The translations under genes and the position numbers were made by a program. A stretch of DNA of 57,538 bases from Chloroflexota bacterium. Its GTDB lineage: Bacteria > Chloroflexota > Limnocylindria > Limnocylindrales > CSP1-4. Shown piece after piece: positions 39,263-47,746 of the stretch (positions are counted from its first letter, which is position 1; the number at the start of each line of letters is the position of its first letter). The notes beneath the pieces were generated by a model. It did no database searches, was not told the DNA's origin, and saw nothing but the letters and a program-made list of their open reading frames with translations. The DNA is taken from contig PMYK01000041.1 of assembly GCA_003171255.1 (NCBI GenBank), positions 1-57,538 of the forward strand, read 5' to 3'.

Positions 39263-39909
39263 CAGCTCAGCTGGCCCCGAAGGTCGTCGGCGACGGCACG
39301 CAGGGCTCGATGCAGAAGGACTCGGACGGCGCCCTCCGAGCGGCCCAGGATCGCGGCGATCTCGGCAGTGGACATCTCATCGACGAAGCGCAGCACGACG
39401 GCCCGCCGGCGGTCCTCGGGCAGGCGCGACACGGCCTGCCAGGCGGCGCTGACTGCCTCACGAGCCGCCGCGGTCTCGACCACGTCGCCTGGGGCGGAGA
39501 GCTCCGCCGCATCGTCGAGAGAGGCGGCCGGACGGCGGCGATCGCGGCGACGCTCGTTGGCCACCACGTTGCGGGCGATACGGAAGAGCCAGACGCGGAA
39601 GGTCGAGAAGTCGGCGGCATCGGCCGCGCTCACTGGGGCTGCCCGCGAAGCGATGAAGGCATCGACCCGCTCCTCGAAGCGAGGCAGGCCGGCCAGAGCC
39701 TGCATGAAGACGCGTTCGGCCGCGTCCTCTGCCGCATGCTGGTCTCGGAGCTCGTAGTAAGCGTAGCTATACACCTGGGCCAGATACTTCCTGTACAGGG
39801 CGTCGAAATAGCTCGGGTCGCGCCGGGCCGCTTCGACAAGACTGCGATCGCGATCGAGCCGGGCGGGACGGGCGCCCTTCTCCACTCTATTCAACACCGG
39901 CCGGCTCAA
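39262..39909 (-). CDS. ECF-type RNA polymerase sigma factor
   Basis: A 215-aa sigma-70 family protein. Region 2 covers DALYRKYLAQVYSYAYYELR and the following FSTFRVWLFRIARNVVANER; region 4 is LPEDRRRAVVLRFVDEMSTA with helix-turn-helix EIAAILGRSEGAVRVLLHRA. A 25-residue insert within region 2 (about 85-110, ASRAAPVSAADAADFS) is longer than usual. It begins with TTG in a TTGA overlap with birA. It would direct RNA polymerase to a stress or envelope regulon; its location inside the acc operon suggests a link to membrane lipid synthesis. Confidence 0.9.
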   Translation of the reverse strand: MSRPVLNRVEKGARPARLDRDRSLVEAARRDPSYFDALYRKYLAQVYSYAYYELRDQHAAEDAAERVFMQALAGLPRFEERVDAFIASRAAPVSAADAADFSTFRVWLFRIARNVVANERRRDRRRPAASLDDAAELSAPGDVVETAAAREAVSAAWQAVSRLPEDRRRAVVLRFVDEMSTAEIAAILGRSEGAVRVLLHRALRAVADDLRGQLS

Positions 39910-40784
39910 AGTGTTACACCCCGGCCGCGGGAATCGCGGCCTTCGGCCCGGCCAGCGGCGGTGTCGCCTTCGACTCCCCGACCGGCGGCGAGACGGACGC
40001 GCGTCACCTCGCCGACGAGAAGCTCCACTTCACGGCCTGCCGAATCCTCGATGAGCAGCGCTCCCGTGGCTCCGTCGACGCCGACGGCCTTGCCGGCCGT
40101 GATCGTCCCCTCGGGCATCTCCACAAGGACTGCGCGGCCGGTCGTGACCTGGCGGTCGTGCCAGCCCGCCACGTCGAAATGCCCGTCGCGCAGGGCCACC
40201 ACGCGCGGCTCGAGGCGCAGCAGGAAGCCATCGAGAAGGGCTTCGGTACCAATCGGACGGCCGCGCGAGACCTCGCTGAGGCTGGTCATGACGTCGGCCA
40301 ATTCTGCCGGAAAGCGTTCACGTGGCCACTCGGCGTTCACTCCGATGCCAATCGCGGCCCTCGCCTCCGGCGTGCCCGCGCCCTCGCTCTCGCCCAGCAC
40401 TCCGGCCACTTTCCGGACGCCGGCCGGGGCGTCGCCGGCCACGACGACGATGTCGTTGGGCCACTTGAGCTTGAGCATGCCGATCGGCAGGCCGGCCACG
40501 TCCTCAGCCGCGTCGGCCATCGCCAGGGCCACGACCGCGGCCAGCCGCCACAGCCGATCTGGGGCCAGGTACGTGGGCTCAAAGCCGAGCGACAGAAGCA
40601 ACCCGGCTCCATCGGGCGCAACCCAGGATCGACCGGACCGTCCCCGGCCGGCGGTCTGCTCGCCGGCGACAGCCAGACAGACCTCGGGGGTTCCTTCGGT
40701 CATCCAGGATCGAACGATGTCGTTGGTCGAGGGGACCGACCGGAACCGCTCGTGTCGCGATAGAAACGCGACGTTCGTCGTCAC
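39906..40784 (-). CDS. birA: Biotin-[acetyl-CoA-carboxylase] ligase
   Basis: A 292-aa ligase that makes biotinyl-AMP and attaches biotin to AccB. It has VPSTNDIVRSW, the biotin-binding GEQTAGRGRSGRSWVAP, LKLKWPNDIVV and the C-terminal SH3-like domain (MPEGTITAGKAVGVDGATGA). The N-terminal DNA-binding domain of bifunctional BirA is missing, so it is not a repressor. The ATG overlaps the lysC stop (ATGA). Its only evident client in the window is accB. Confidence 0.95.
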   Translation of the reverse strand: MTTNVAFLSRHERFRSVPSTNDIVRSWMTEGTPEVCLAVAGEQTAGRGRSGRSWVAPDGAGLLLSLGFEPTYLAPDRLWRLAAVVALAMADAAEDVAGLPIGMLKLKWPNDIVVVAGDAPAGVRKVAGVLGESEGAGTPEARAAIGIGVNAEWPRERFPAELADVMTSLSEVSRGRPIGTEALLDGFLLRLEPRVVALRDGHFDVAGWHDRQVTTGRAVLVEMPEGTITAGKAVGVDGATGALLIEDSAGREVELLVGEVTRVRLAAGRGVEGDTAAGRAEGRDSRGRGVTL

Positions 40785-42082
40785 GCGCCCGTCTTCGACG
40801 CCCTACCGGAGACGACCTCGGCCCCGAGCTCGCCCTGCAGTAGTGGCTCCGGCTCCTCGAGCGCGAAGGCCTTGTGCAGCGCTCGGACCGCGGTCTCGAC
40901 CTGATCCTCGGCGATCATGCAGGTGATCCGGATCTCCGATGTGGAGATGATCTCGATGTTGACCCCGGCCTCCGCCAGGGCGGCGAACATCCGCGACGCG
41001 TAGCCGGGCGCGTTCTGGATGCCGGCGCCGACGATCGAGACCTTGGCCATCGCCGAGTCGGTCGTCATCTCGCGGAAGCCGAGCTCGCGCACGATCGGCT
41101 CCAGGATGCGCTTGGTCTTGGCCAGATCGCCCCGGGTGATGGTGAAGCTCAAGTCCGTGGTGCCGTGGTGGCCCACGTTCTGAACTATGGTGTCGACGTT
41201 GACGCCGGCCTCTGAAAGCGGGGCGAAGACCGCGTGAGCCACACCGGGCCGGTCCGGGACCTCGACCAGCGTCACCTTGGCGACGTTGCGGTCGTGGGCC
41301 AGGCCGCGAACCTTGTTGCGCTGCTCCACGAACGGATCCTCCTTGATGAGCGTGCCGGGAACGTCCTCGAACGAGCTCAGCACCTCGATGACGACATTGT
41401 TGACCCAGCCGAGCTCGACTGCTCGGACCTGCATCACCTGGGCGCCCTGGTGAGCCAGCTCCATCATCTCCTCATATGAGATGACGGGCAGCTGGCGGGC
41501 GTCCGGCTCAAGCCGGGGATCTGCGGTGTATATGCCCCGGACATCGGTGAAGATCTGGCAGCGGTCGGCCTCGAGAGCGGCGGCGAGCGCGACACCGGTG
41601 GTGTCCGAACCGCCGCGGCCGAGAGTGGTTACCTCCGAAAGAGTCGGGTCGAGCTGGCTCTGGCCCTGGAAGCCCGCCACGATCACGACTCGCCCCGCGG
41701 CCACCTCGGCCTGGATGCGTGACGGATCGATCCCGGCGATTCGGGCCTTGCCGTAATTGCCGTCGGTCGTGATACCCGCCTGCGCCCCCGAGAGTGCGAT
41801 CGCCGGCACACCGAGCGCGTGCAGGGCCATCGAGACGAGAGTGGCGCTCTGGTGCTCGCCCGTTGCGAGGAGCATGTCGAGCTCGCGCGGATCCGGCTCG
41901 TCGGTGATGGCGCCGGCCAGGGCGAGCAGCTCATCGGTCGTATCGCCCATCGCCGACACGACGACCACGAGGTCGGAACCCGTGGCACGCTCGCGCGCAA
42001 TGCGTGCGGCAACACGCCTGATCCGGTCGGCGTTGGCTACGGACGAGCCGCCGAATTTCTGAACGACGAGCGGTTTGGACAT
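40781..42082 (-). CDS. lysC: Aspartate kinase
   Basis: A 433-aa kinase that phosphorylates L-aspartate, the first step to lysine, threonine and methionine. It has LVVQKFGGSSVANADRIRRV, VVVSAMGDTTDELLALA, ALSGAQAGITTDGNYGKARI, TTLGRGGSDTTGVALAAAL and two C-terminal ACT domains (KVTLVEVPDRPGVAHAVF; AKVSIVGAGIQNAPGYASRM) for feedback control. ATG 42082 is preferred over 42091, because TAGAAT 7 nt upstream would give a leaderless message from exactly this codon. It is the first gene of the acc/fab run, an unusual place for lysC. Confidence 0.95.
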   Translation of the reverse strand: MSKPLVVQKFGGSSVANADRIRRVAARIARERATGSDLVVVVSAMGDTTDELLALAGAITDEPDPRELDMLLATGEHQSATLVSMALHALGVPAIALSGAQAGITTDGNYGKARIAGIDPSRIQAEVAAGRVVIVAGFQGQSQLDPTLSEVTTLGRGGSDTTGVALAAALEADRCQIFTDVRGIYTADPRLEPDARQLPVISYEEMMELAHQGAQVMQVRAVELGWVNNVVIEVLSSFEDVPGTLIKEDPFVEQRNKVRGLAHDRNVAKVTLVEVPDRPGVAHAVFAPLSEAGVNVDTIVQNVGHHGTTDLSFTITRGDLAKTKRILEPIVRELGFREMTTDSAMAKVSIVGAGIQNAPGYASRMFAALAEAGVNIEIISTSEIRITCMIAEDQVETAVRALHKAFALEEPEPLLQGELGAEVVSGRASKTGA

Positions 42083-42089
42083 GGCGGGC

Positions 42090-42095
42090 ATTCTA
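42090..42095 (-). promoter_or_regulatory. -10 box (TAGAAT) of the lysC-acc-fab operon
   Basis: TAGAAT, seven bases GCCCGCC, then ATG 42082 on the minus strand. No ribosome site fits between. This is the only promoter I can suggest for the 14-gene run. Confidence 0.5.
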
Positions 42096-42230
42096 GCAGC
42101 CGAGAGAAGTTCATCTCGACACCGCGAGGCGCAACTCGAGGGACCGCGAGACGCAACCGGCCGCCTCCCCGACGGTAGCCGCGCCCCTACTCGGAACAAT
42201 GGTCTTCCACACCACCGAGGAGTTCGAACG

Positions 42231-42998
42231 ATGTGCTTCGATCTGGACAGCGCTCCCCCGATCCCTCCGATAGCCGGCGCGGCCGTCGAGAGCAAGTCGC
42301 TTACTCTCCGCGCCGCCGACGGCAACTCATTCCGGGCCTTCCATGCCTGGCCCGCCGAAACAACCGGCAAGGCCGTCGTCATCCTGCCGGACGTCCGCGG
42401 GCTTCACCACTACTACGAGGAGCTGGCGATTCGATTCGCAGAGATCGGCGTCGAGGCGCTGGCGATCGACTACTTTGGCAGGACCGCCGGTCTGGGCGAT
42501 CGAGGCGACGGTTTCGACTACGGCCCGCATGTTGCCCAGACAACCTGGGCAGGGCTTTCGGTCGACATCGCCGGCGCCGCCACCTACCTCCGGAGCGAGG
42601 GACACGGCGTGCGATCGCTCTTTACCACGGGCTTCTGCATGGGCGGCCGGAACGCCTTTCTGTCCGCGACATTGGGCCTGGGGATGGCCGGGGTCGTCGG
42701 CTTCTACGGCTTTCCCGGAGGTCCCGGCCGCAACGACTCGCCTGCCCCGATCGACGTGGTCACGCTGATGGAATGCCCGGTGCTCGGCATCTTCGGCGGC
42801 GCTGACGCTGCCATCCCGGTGGCTACGATCCAGCAGTTTCGCGAGGCCCTGACCTCGGCCGGGCTCGACAATGAGATCGTCGTGGAGCCCGATGCCCCGC
42901 ACAGCTTCTTCGACCGAAAGCAGGCCGAGTTTCAACGGCAATCGGATGATGCCTGGGCCCGGGTCCAACACTTTGTCGAGGCGCACGGCGCAGGCTGA
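42231..42998 (+). CDS. Dienelactone hydrolase family protein
   Basis: A 255-aa alpha/beta hydrolase with the dienelactone hydrolase nucleophile motif TGFCMGGRNAF (Cys), the acid in IFGGADAAIPVATI and the His in PDAPHSFFDR. VVILPDVRGLHHYYEELAIR is the usual oxyanion region. It probably cleaves an ester or lactone; no aromatic-degradation genes are nearby to suggest the substrate. ATG 42231 has GAGGAG 9 nt upstream; the track ORF over-extends by 52 codons. It is divergent from lysC. Confidence 0.9.
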   Translation: MCFDLDSAPPIPPIAGAAVESKSLTLRAADGNSFRAFHAWPAETTGKAVVILPDVRGLHHYYEELAIRFAEIGVEALAIDYFGRTAGLGDRGDGFDYGPHVAQTTWAGLSVDIAGAATYLRSEGHGVRSLFTTGFCMGGRNAFLSATLGLGMAGVVGFYGFPGGPGRNDSPAPIDVVTLMECPVLGIFGGADAAIPVATIQQFREALTSAGLDNEIVVEPDAPHSFFDRKQAEFQRQSDDAWARVQHFVEAHGAG

Positions 42999-43114
42999 TC
43001 GGGCCGATCCGGCATCTTCAGGAACGCAGCCCGACGACACCGGCCGCCCAGCTGTGCGACCATTCGCGGGCGCGGCGCCGTTTCGGCGAAGCTGGCGCCG
43101 ACACGGAGGAATCG

Positions 43115-44431
43115 ATGTTCAGGCGACGCGAACGGCGCGACGAGTCGGAAGTCCCGGTTGACGCCCTCGAGGCAGAGATCGACGCGACGGCCGAAGAGCT
43201 CGAAGGCGATGGGCTCGACGAGAACGAGCTGGCGGACCAGCCCGAGGACATGACGGCAGACCTGGAGTCGCAGGCCGCCGACTACCTCGCCGACAACGAT
43301 GTTTGGATGTACGGCCCCAACGCCGAGGCCGTTCTTGAGATCCTCGACCGGCTAGAGGAGATGGTCCCGGACGAAGCGCGACCTCTCGCCGAAGCCTGGC
43401 TGGCGATCCCGAAGTCGGACCGCGAGCGCGCCCGGAAGGTCGCCCGCAGGATGGCCGAGGACAACGAGGAGATCGGCCGCCATCTCCAGCTCGTCCGTGA
43501 AGCCGTCGGCACATGGATGGCAGTCACGGGTCCGTACCCGGAGTTCGTCGCGACAGACCCGGACTGGGGCCGGAACTGCGCCCAGAGCGGCGAGGCGGCG
43601 CTCGATGCGGCTACCGCCGTGATCCTCGAGGGCAAGCTCGAGGAGAAGCACTACGAGGCGCTGCTCGAGCCGTGGTCGGAGACGATGGCGGAGCTCGACG
43701 CCGCAGCCGAGGCGGCGAAGATCGAAGGCGCGCCTGACGGCGAGCCCGACGCCGATGCGGACGACGGCGAGGACGAAGACGACGAGGCTGCCGAGGGCGA
43801 GTTCGGGCCCAACTCGCTCGAGGTCGCCGACTTTCTGAACCGCTTGTGGCTGCTGACGCCCGAGCAGGTCGGACGACTCGTAAGCGGCTGGCAGAGCGCC
43901 GAGCGCGATGACCTCAAGGCCGCGCACGAGAGACTCCGAGTCCTGGTCGCCGAGGACCCCGAGTGGCGCGACCAGGTTCGAAATGCCCAGAACAACCTCA
44001 CTCCATGGCTCAACGCCGGGCGCGTCCAGGAGACGTCCGGTTTCCTCGGTCAAACCGGGCAGGGCGAGTCTCGAAAGATGGCCGGCCCGGCTCTGGCCGA
44101 TGCCGTTGCCGCCCTCGTGCTGGGCGATCTGCTCGATCGTGGCGACGCGGAATTGCTGTACGGGGCGTGGTTCAATCTGATCGGCGCGCCGGCACTGCCG
44201 GCTCAAGGCGCGGAGGACCAAGCCGTGGCGAAACCCCCAAAGGCCGAGAAGCCCAAGAAGGCATTCGCGAAGACGGATGCGGCCGTCGGCAGACCGAAGC
44301 CAGGCTCCGTCAAGGCTGTCTCGGCGCCACCGGCGAAGCCGGCCACGCCGCCGACCGCGAAGGCCGCCCCCGCACGCAAGGCCCCCGCCACAGGCAAGGC
44401 CGGCAAGGCCGGCAAGGCCGCGAGGAAGTGA
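43115..44431 (+). CDS. Acidic two-repeat protein of unknown function with histone H1-like tail
   Basis: A 438-aa protein that matches no family I know. A charged acidic N-terminus leads to two copies of a domain of about 120 residues. Copy 1 begins MYGPNAEAVLEILDRLEEM and ends YEALLEPWSETM; copy 2 begins EFGPNSLEVADFLNRLWLL and ends ELLYGAWFNLIG. An acidic stretch (DADADDGEDEDDEAAEGE) links them. From about residue 370 the tail is Lys/Ala/Pro-rich (ending ATGKAGKAGKAARK), like histone H1-type tails. GGAGGA lies 6 nt before the ATG. The next gene is its paralog without the basic tail. No signal peptide or helix is seen, so both are probably cytoplasmic. Confidence 0.85.
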   Translation: MFRRRERRDESEVPVDALEAEIDATAEELEGDGLDENELADQPEDMTADLESQAADYLADNDVWMYGPNAEAVLEILDRLEEMVPDEARPLAEAWLAIPKSDRERARKVARRMAEDNEEIGRHLQLVREAVGTWMAVTGPYPEFVATDPDWGRNCAQSGEAALDAATAVILEGKLEEKHYEALLEPWSETMAELDAAAEAAKIEGAPDGEPDADADDGEDEDDEAAEGEFGPNSLEVADFLNRLWLLTPEQVGRLVSGWQSAERDDLKAAHERLRVLVAEDPEWRDQVRNAQNNLTPWLNAGRVQETSGFLGQTGQGESRKMAGPALADAVAALVLGDLLDRGDAELLYGAWFNLIGAPALPAQGAEDQAVAKPPKAEKPKKAFAKTDAAVGRPKPGSVKAVSAPPAKPATPPTAKAAPARKAPATGKAGKAGKAARK

Positions 44432-44468
44432 GCAATTGGCTCGGGCGGCGCCCGAGCCCGGAGGGTCG

Positions 44469-45638
44469 ATGTTCCACAGGAAGAAGCCCGACGCCGGCGA
44501 CGAACCCAATCGGCTCCGATATGAAGCGCAGCCAAACACCTTGAGTTGGGGCGCTGGCGACGCGGCCGAACCCGCCGAGCAGGACTTCGTGGCCACCGAC
44601 GACTTCGACGAGGACGAGGACGCGGACGCGGTCCAAGGAGACGATCCCGAGACTGCCGCCCGCAAGGCCGCGGAGCTGCAGGCCGAGCTCGAGCGCCAGG
44701 CGGAGGAGTTCGGGCTGACCGGCCTCGACACGGCCTCCATCTATGGCCCGAACGGCGAGGCGGTCGTGTCGCTGCTCGAGTCGCTGCCGACCATCGACTA
44801 CGACACCGCCGAGGCTATAGCGGACGCGTATGAGGCGATCCCGGGAGCGGAGCGCAAGATCGCCCAGGCTGAGGCTCGCCGGCAAGCCCGTGCCAGCGAC
44901 CTGGACGCCGAGGCTCAGACCGCCGAGCGGGCCGTCGCGGACTGGTTGGCTTCCCTGATCCTTTCGGACGACGATGAGGGACTATTCCGCATCGTCGCCG
45001 ATGCGGCCTCGGACGCCATAGACGCCCTCGTCCTGGAGGACGATCTGGCCGAAGTCGACTTCGCCACGCTATACGGCCCATGGTCGGATGTGATGGACAC
45101 CGAAGGCGACGATGACGCCGCTTCGGGCGACGGCTCAGTCGATCAGGCGGCCAGCCCGGCGGCCGACGCGGAAGACGAATCCGAGGCAGATGCGGAGGAC
45201 GAGGGCGAGTTCGGTCCGAATACCGCGCTGGTGGTCGACTTCCTGACCCGGCTCAGCGGCCTTGACTCAATTGGGACTGGGGAAGTCGTGGCCGCCTGGC
45301 GCGAACAACCGAAGGAAGAGCTGAAGGCGGCCCACCGGTCTCTGCAGGCCCTGGCCGACGAAGACCGAAAGTGGCGCGAGCAGCTGCGGCTTGCCCAGGA
45401 GGAGATCTTCGCCTGGATGGACCATCGGACGACCAAGCTGCTCGAACGCTTCTCCGCCACGAGCGACGCCCGTATCCGTGAGTCCGCCGGCCCCGCGGTC
45501 GCCGACGCAGTCGCCGCCCTGGTCATGGCCGACATGCTGGAGCCCGACGATGCCGAGACGCTCTACGCGCCCTGGGCGAAGACCGTCGGCCAGCCGGCCC
45601 TGCCCGAGTACGAGGACGAGGACGAAGGGGCCGACTGA
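44469..45638 (+). CDS. Acidic two-repeat protein of unknown function, paralog of the preceding gene
   Basis: A 389-aa protein with the same plan as its neighbour: acidic N-terminus (DDFDEDEDADAVQGDD), copy 1 starting IYGPNGEAVVSLLESLPTID and ending DFATLYGPWSDVM, an acidic linker (ADAEDESEADAEDEGE), and copy 2 starting EFGPNTALVVDFLTRLSGL with AGPAVADAVAALVMADML and ETLYAPWAKTVG. The C-terminus is acidic (EYEDEDEGAD), the opposite charge to its paralog. It starts at ATG 44469 with GGAGGG just upstream, 37 bp after the previous stop. The two opposite tails could let the products bind each other; this is inference. Confidence 0.85.
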   Translation: MFHRKKPDAGDEPNRLRYEAQPNTLSWGAGDAAEPAEQDFVATDDFDEDEDADAVQGDDPETAARKAAELQAELERQAEEFGLTGLDTASIYGPNGEAVVSLLESLPTIDYDTAEAIADAYEAIPGAERKIAQAEARRQARASDLDAEAQTAERAVADWLASLILSDDDEGLFRIVADAASDAIDALVLEDDLAEVDFATLYGPWSDVMDTEGDDDAASGDGSVDQAASPAADAEDESEADAEDEGEFGPNTALVVDFLTRLSGLDSIGTGEVVAAWREQPKEELKAAHRSLQALADEDRKWREQLRLAQEEIFAWMDHRTTKLLERFSATSDARIRESAGPAVADAVAALVMADMLEPDDAETLYAPWAKTVGQPALPEYEDEDEGAD

Positions 45639-45687
45639 CCGCACGGCCACGATCGCCGGCGAGCACCTCGGCGCGTCCTCTAGACGG

Positions 45688-45693
45688 TAAACT
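45688..45693 (+). promoter_or_regulatory. -10 box (TAAACT) of thrH, leaderless geometry
   Basis: TAAACT, then CGCGTCC, then ATG 45701, with no ribosome site between. Confidence 0.5.
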
Positions 45694-45700
45694 CGCGTCC

Positions 45701-46306
45701 ATGAAGCAATCGATCGTCACCCTGGACATGGAAGGCGTGCTGACGCCGGAAATCTGGATTGCCGTGTCCGAAAAGACGGGCATTCCGGAACTGCGCCGCA
45801 CCACGCGCGATGAGCCCGACTACGACAGACTCATGCGCGGGCGCCTGGCCATCCTGGACCAGCATGGATTGAAGCTGTCGGACATTCAGAATGTCATCGG
45901 CACGCTGCATCCACTGCCCGGCGCCAGGGAGTTCCTGGATGAGCTGCGGTCATTCGTGCAGGTCGTGATCCTGTCAGACACATTCGAGCAGTTCGCCGCT
46001 CCCCTGCTCCGCCAGCTCAACTTCCCGACCCTGCTGTGTCACCAGCTGGTCGTCGAGAATGACCACATCGTGGATTACCAGCTGCGCATCCGGGAGCAGA
46101 AGCGCGAGGCCGTGGCCGCGTTCAAGCGCATGAACTACAACGTCATCGCCGGGGGCGATTCGTTCAACGACACGGCCATGCTCGGCGAGGCTCACCGGGG
46201 CATCCTGTTCCATGCGCCGGAGAACGTGAAACAGCAATTCCCCCAGTTCCCGGCCGTCGAAACCTACGCCGACTTGATGGGTCTGATCAAGCAAGCGATG
46301 GCGTAG
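45701..46306 (+). CDS. thrH: Phosphoserine phosphatase/homoserine phosphotransferase ThrH
   Basis: A 201-aa HAD enzyme that closely follows Pseudomonas ThrH: LDMEGVLTPEIWIAVSEKTG (with Glu in the second HAD position), RLAILDQHGLKLSDIQNVI, QVVILSDTFEQF, FPTLLCHQL, AGGDSFNDTAMLGEAHRGIL and FHAPENVKQQFPQFPAV. ThrH removes phosphate from phosphoserine and can pass it to homoserine. No thrB is in the window, while thrC and hom are 0.3-3 kb away, so it may supply O-phosphohomoserine here or work only as SerB. Confidence 0.95.
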   Translation: MKQSIVTLDMEGVLTPEIWIAVSEKTGIPELRRTTRDEPDYDRLMRGRLAILDQHGLKLSDIQNVIGTLHPLPGAREFLDELRSFVQVVILSDTFEQFAAPLLRQLNFPTLLCHQLVVENDHIVDYQLRIREQKREAVAAFKRMNYNVIAGGDSFNDTAMLGEAHRGILFHAPENVKQQFPQFPAVETYADLMGLIKQAMA

Positions 46307-46627
46307 AGGGCTGGGGCGGGACCCGGCGACGAGCCGCGCCGAGAGCCGAGTAGAGGGATCGAACCGGCCGCACACCTCACGCCTAGCCGCCGGGTGGCTG
46401 CCATCGAAGTCCGATGTCGGAATCGGCGCGTCCGAGCGCTCCAGGGACACAAGAGAGCCCCTTCCCACGATCACGCTACCGAGTCCGGTGCCGCAGGGCC
46501 CCGCGAGTCGGCCTCGCATCGGCCCGCAGCCATACATTGCAGTCGCGATGGGAATATCTGTGATGTCGTGGATAGGCCCGGCCGGGCGGCGTGGTTCGCG
46601 ACCCGGCGAGGAGCAGAGGAGCCTCCT
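46307..46627. other. Convergent intergenic region between thrH and thrC
   Basis: About 320 bp with no recognisable gene. The overlapping track ORFs are shadows running into thrC. A GGATCGAACC string resembles a tRNA T-arm on the minus strand but does not fold. A short AGAGG/CCTCT hairpin lies beside the thrC stop. No strong terminator is seen. Confidence 0.5.
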
Positions 46628-47731
46628 CTACCAGCCGAGAGCCCGCATCACGCCGGCGGTCGTCGGCGCCGCATCGATGATCGCGCCTACGCCACCGGCT
46701 GTCCGCTCGGCCGTCTCCGGATCCTTAAGGCCGTGGCCGGTCAGGACGCAGACAACCGTGGCGTCGCGATCGATTCGACCCTCCCGCGCGAGCTTGCAGA
46801 CACCCGCGACGCTCGCGGCGGAAGCAGGCTCGCAGAAGATGCCCTGACTCATCGCCAGGTCCCGATACGCGGCCACGATCTCGTCGTCGGTGACCGCCTC
46901 GATGAGACCACCGGACTCGTCGCGCGCGGCCTCCGCCCGCTTCCAGCTGGCGGGGTTGCCGATGCGGATGGCGGTGGCGATCGTCTCCGGGTGCTCGATC
47001 GGGTGGCCCAGCACGATCGGCGCCGAGCCGGCCGCCTGGAAGCCGTACATCTTCGGCTTGACCGAGATTCGGCCCGCGGCCTGGTAGCGGTTGAAGCCCG
47101 CCCAGTAGGCCGTGATATTGCCGGCGTTGCCGACGGGGATGGCCAGAATGTCGGGCGCCCGACCCAGGTCGTCGCAGACCTCGTAGGCCGCCGTGGTCTG
47201 GCCCTCGATTCGGTTCGGATTGAGATGGTTCACGAGCGTGACCGGATGCTCCTTCTGCTCGGCCATCTCGCGCACGACGGTCAGCGCCTCGTCGAAGTTG
47301 CCGTCGACGGCGATGATCTTCGCACCAGCCGCGAGAGCCTGAATCAGCTTGCCAAGAGCGATCTTGCCTTTGGGCAGGACGACGATCACTTCCAGCCCCG
47401 CGGCGGCGCCATAGGCCGCGGCCGAGGCCGAGGTGTTGCCGGTGGAGGCGCAGATGACCGCCTTGCAGCCCTCCTCGACGGCCTTGGAGATAGCCATGAC
47501 CATGCCCCGGTCCTTGAAGGAGCCTGTCGGGTTCATGCCCTCGTACTTCACGTACAGGTTGGGCACGCCGATCCGTTTGGCGATGTGGTCGATGCGGATC
47601 AGCGGCGTGAAGCCTTCGCCCAGGCTGATGATCGGCGTCGCGGCGGTGATGGGCAGGAACTCGCGGTAGCGCTCGACCAGGCGCGGGCGGGCGGCGGATG
47701 GAGCGGCGGCGCGAACGGACGATTCAGACAC
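46628..47731 (-). CDS. thrC: Threonine synthase
   Basis: A 367-aa PLP enzyme converting O-phosphohomoserine to threonine. It has [13 protein letters not shown], the PLP lysine in [34 protein letters not shown] and the phosphate-binding [14 protein letters not shown]. Length and motifs fit the shorter bacterial class. It starts with GTG (GGAG about 10 nt upstream), 15 bp after hom, so the two form an operon. Confidence 0.96.
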   Translation of the reverse strand: MSESSVRAAAPSAARPRLVERYREFLPITAATPIISLGEGFTPLIRIDHIAKRIGVPNLYVKYEGMNPTGSFKDRGMVMAISKAVEEGCKAVICASTGNTSASAAAYGAAAGLEVIVVLPKGKIALGKLIQALAAGAKIIAVDGNFDEALTVVREMAEQKEHPVTLVNHLNPNRIEGQTTAAYEVCDDLGRAPDILAIPVGNAGNITAYWAGFNRYQAAGRISVKPKMYGFQAAGSAPIVLGHPIEHPETIATAIRIGNPASWKRAEAARDESGGLIEAVTDDEIVAAYRDLAMSQGIFCEPASAASVAGVCKLAREGRIDRDATVVCVLTGHGLKDPETAERTAGGVGAIIDAAPTTAGVMRALGW

Positions 47732-47746
47732 TTCGATCGACTCCGG

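Noticed and set aside
39022-40926. Plus-strand ORF of 634 aa, longest in the track
   Set aside because: Antisense to birA, the sigma factor and the membrane protein; low-complexity Arg/Ser/Pro sequence without motifs.
43352-44740. Minus-strand ORF of 462 aa
   Set aside because: Antisense to the tandem acidic proteins, which have good ribosome sites and mutual homology in the plus frame.
46355-46365. GGTTCGATCCC on the minus strand, like a tRNA T-arm
   Set aside because: The flanking bases do not form the 5-bp T stem and no acceptor or anticodon stem can be drawn.
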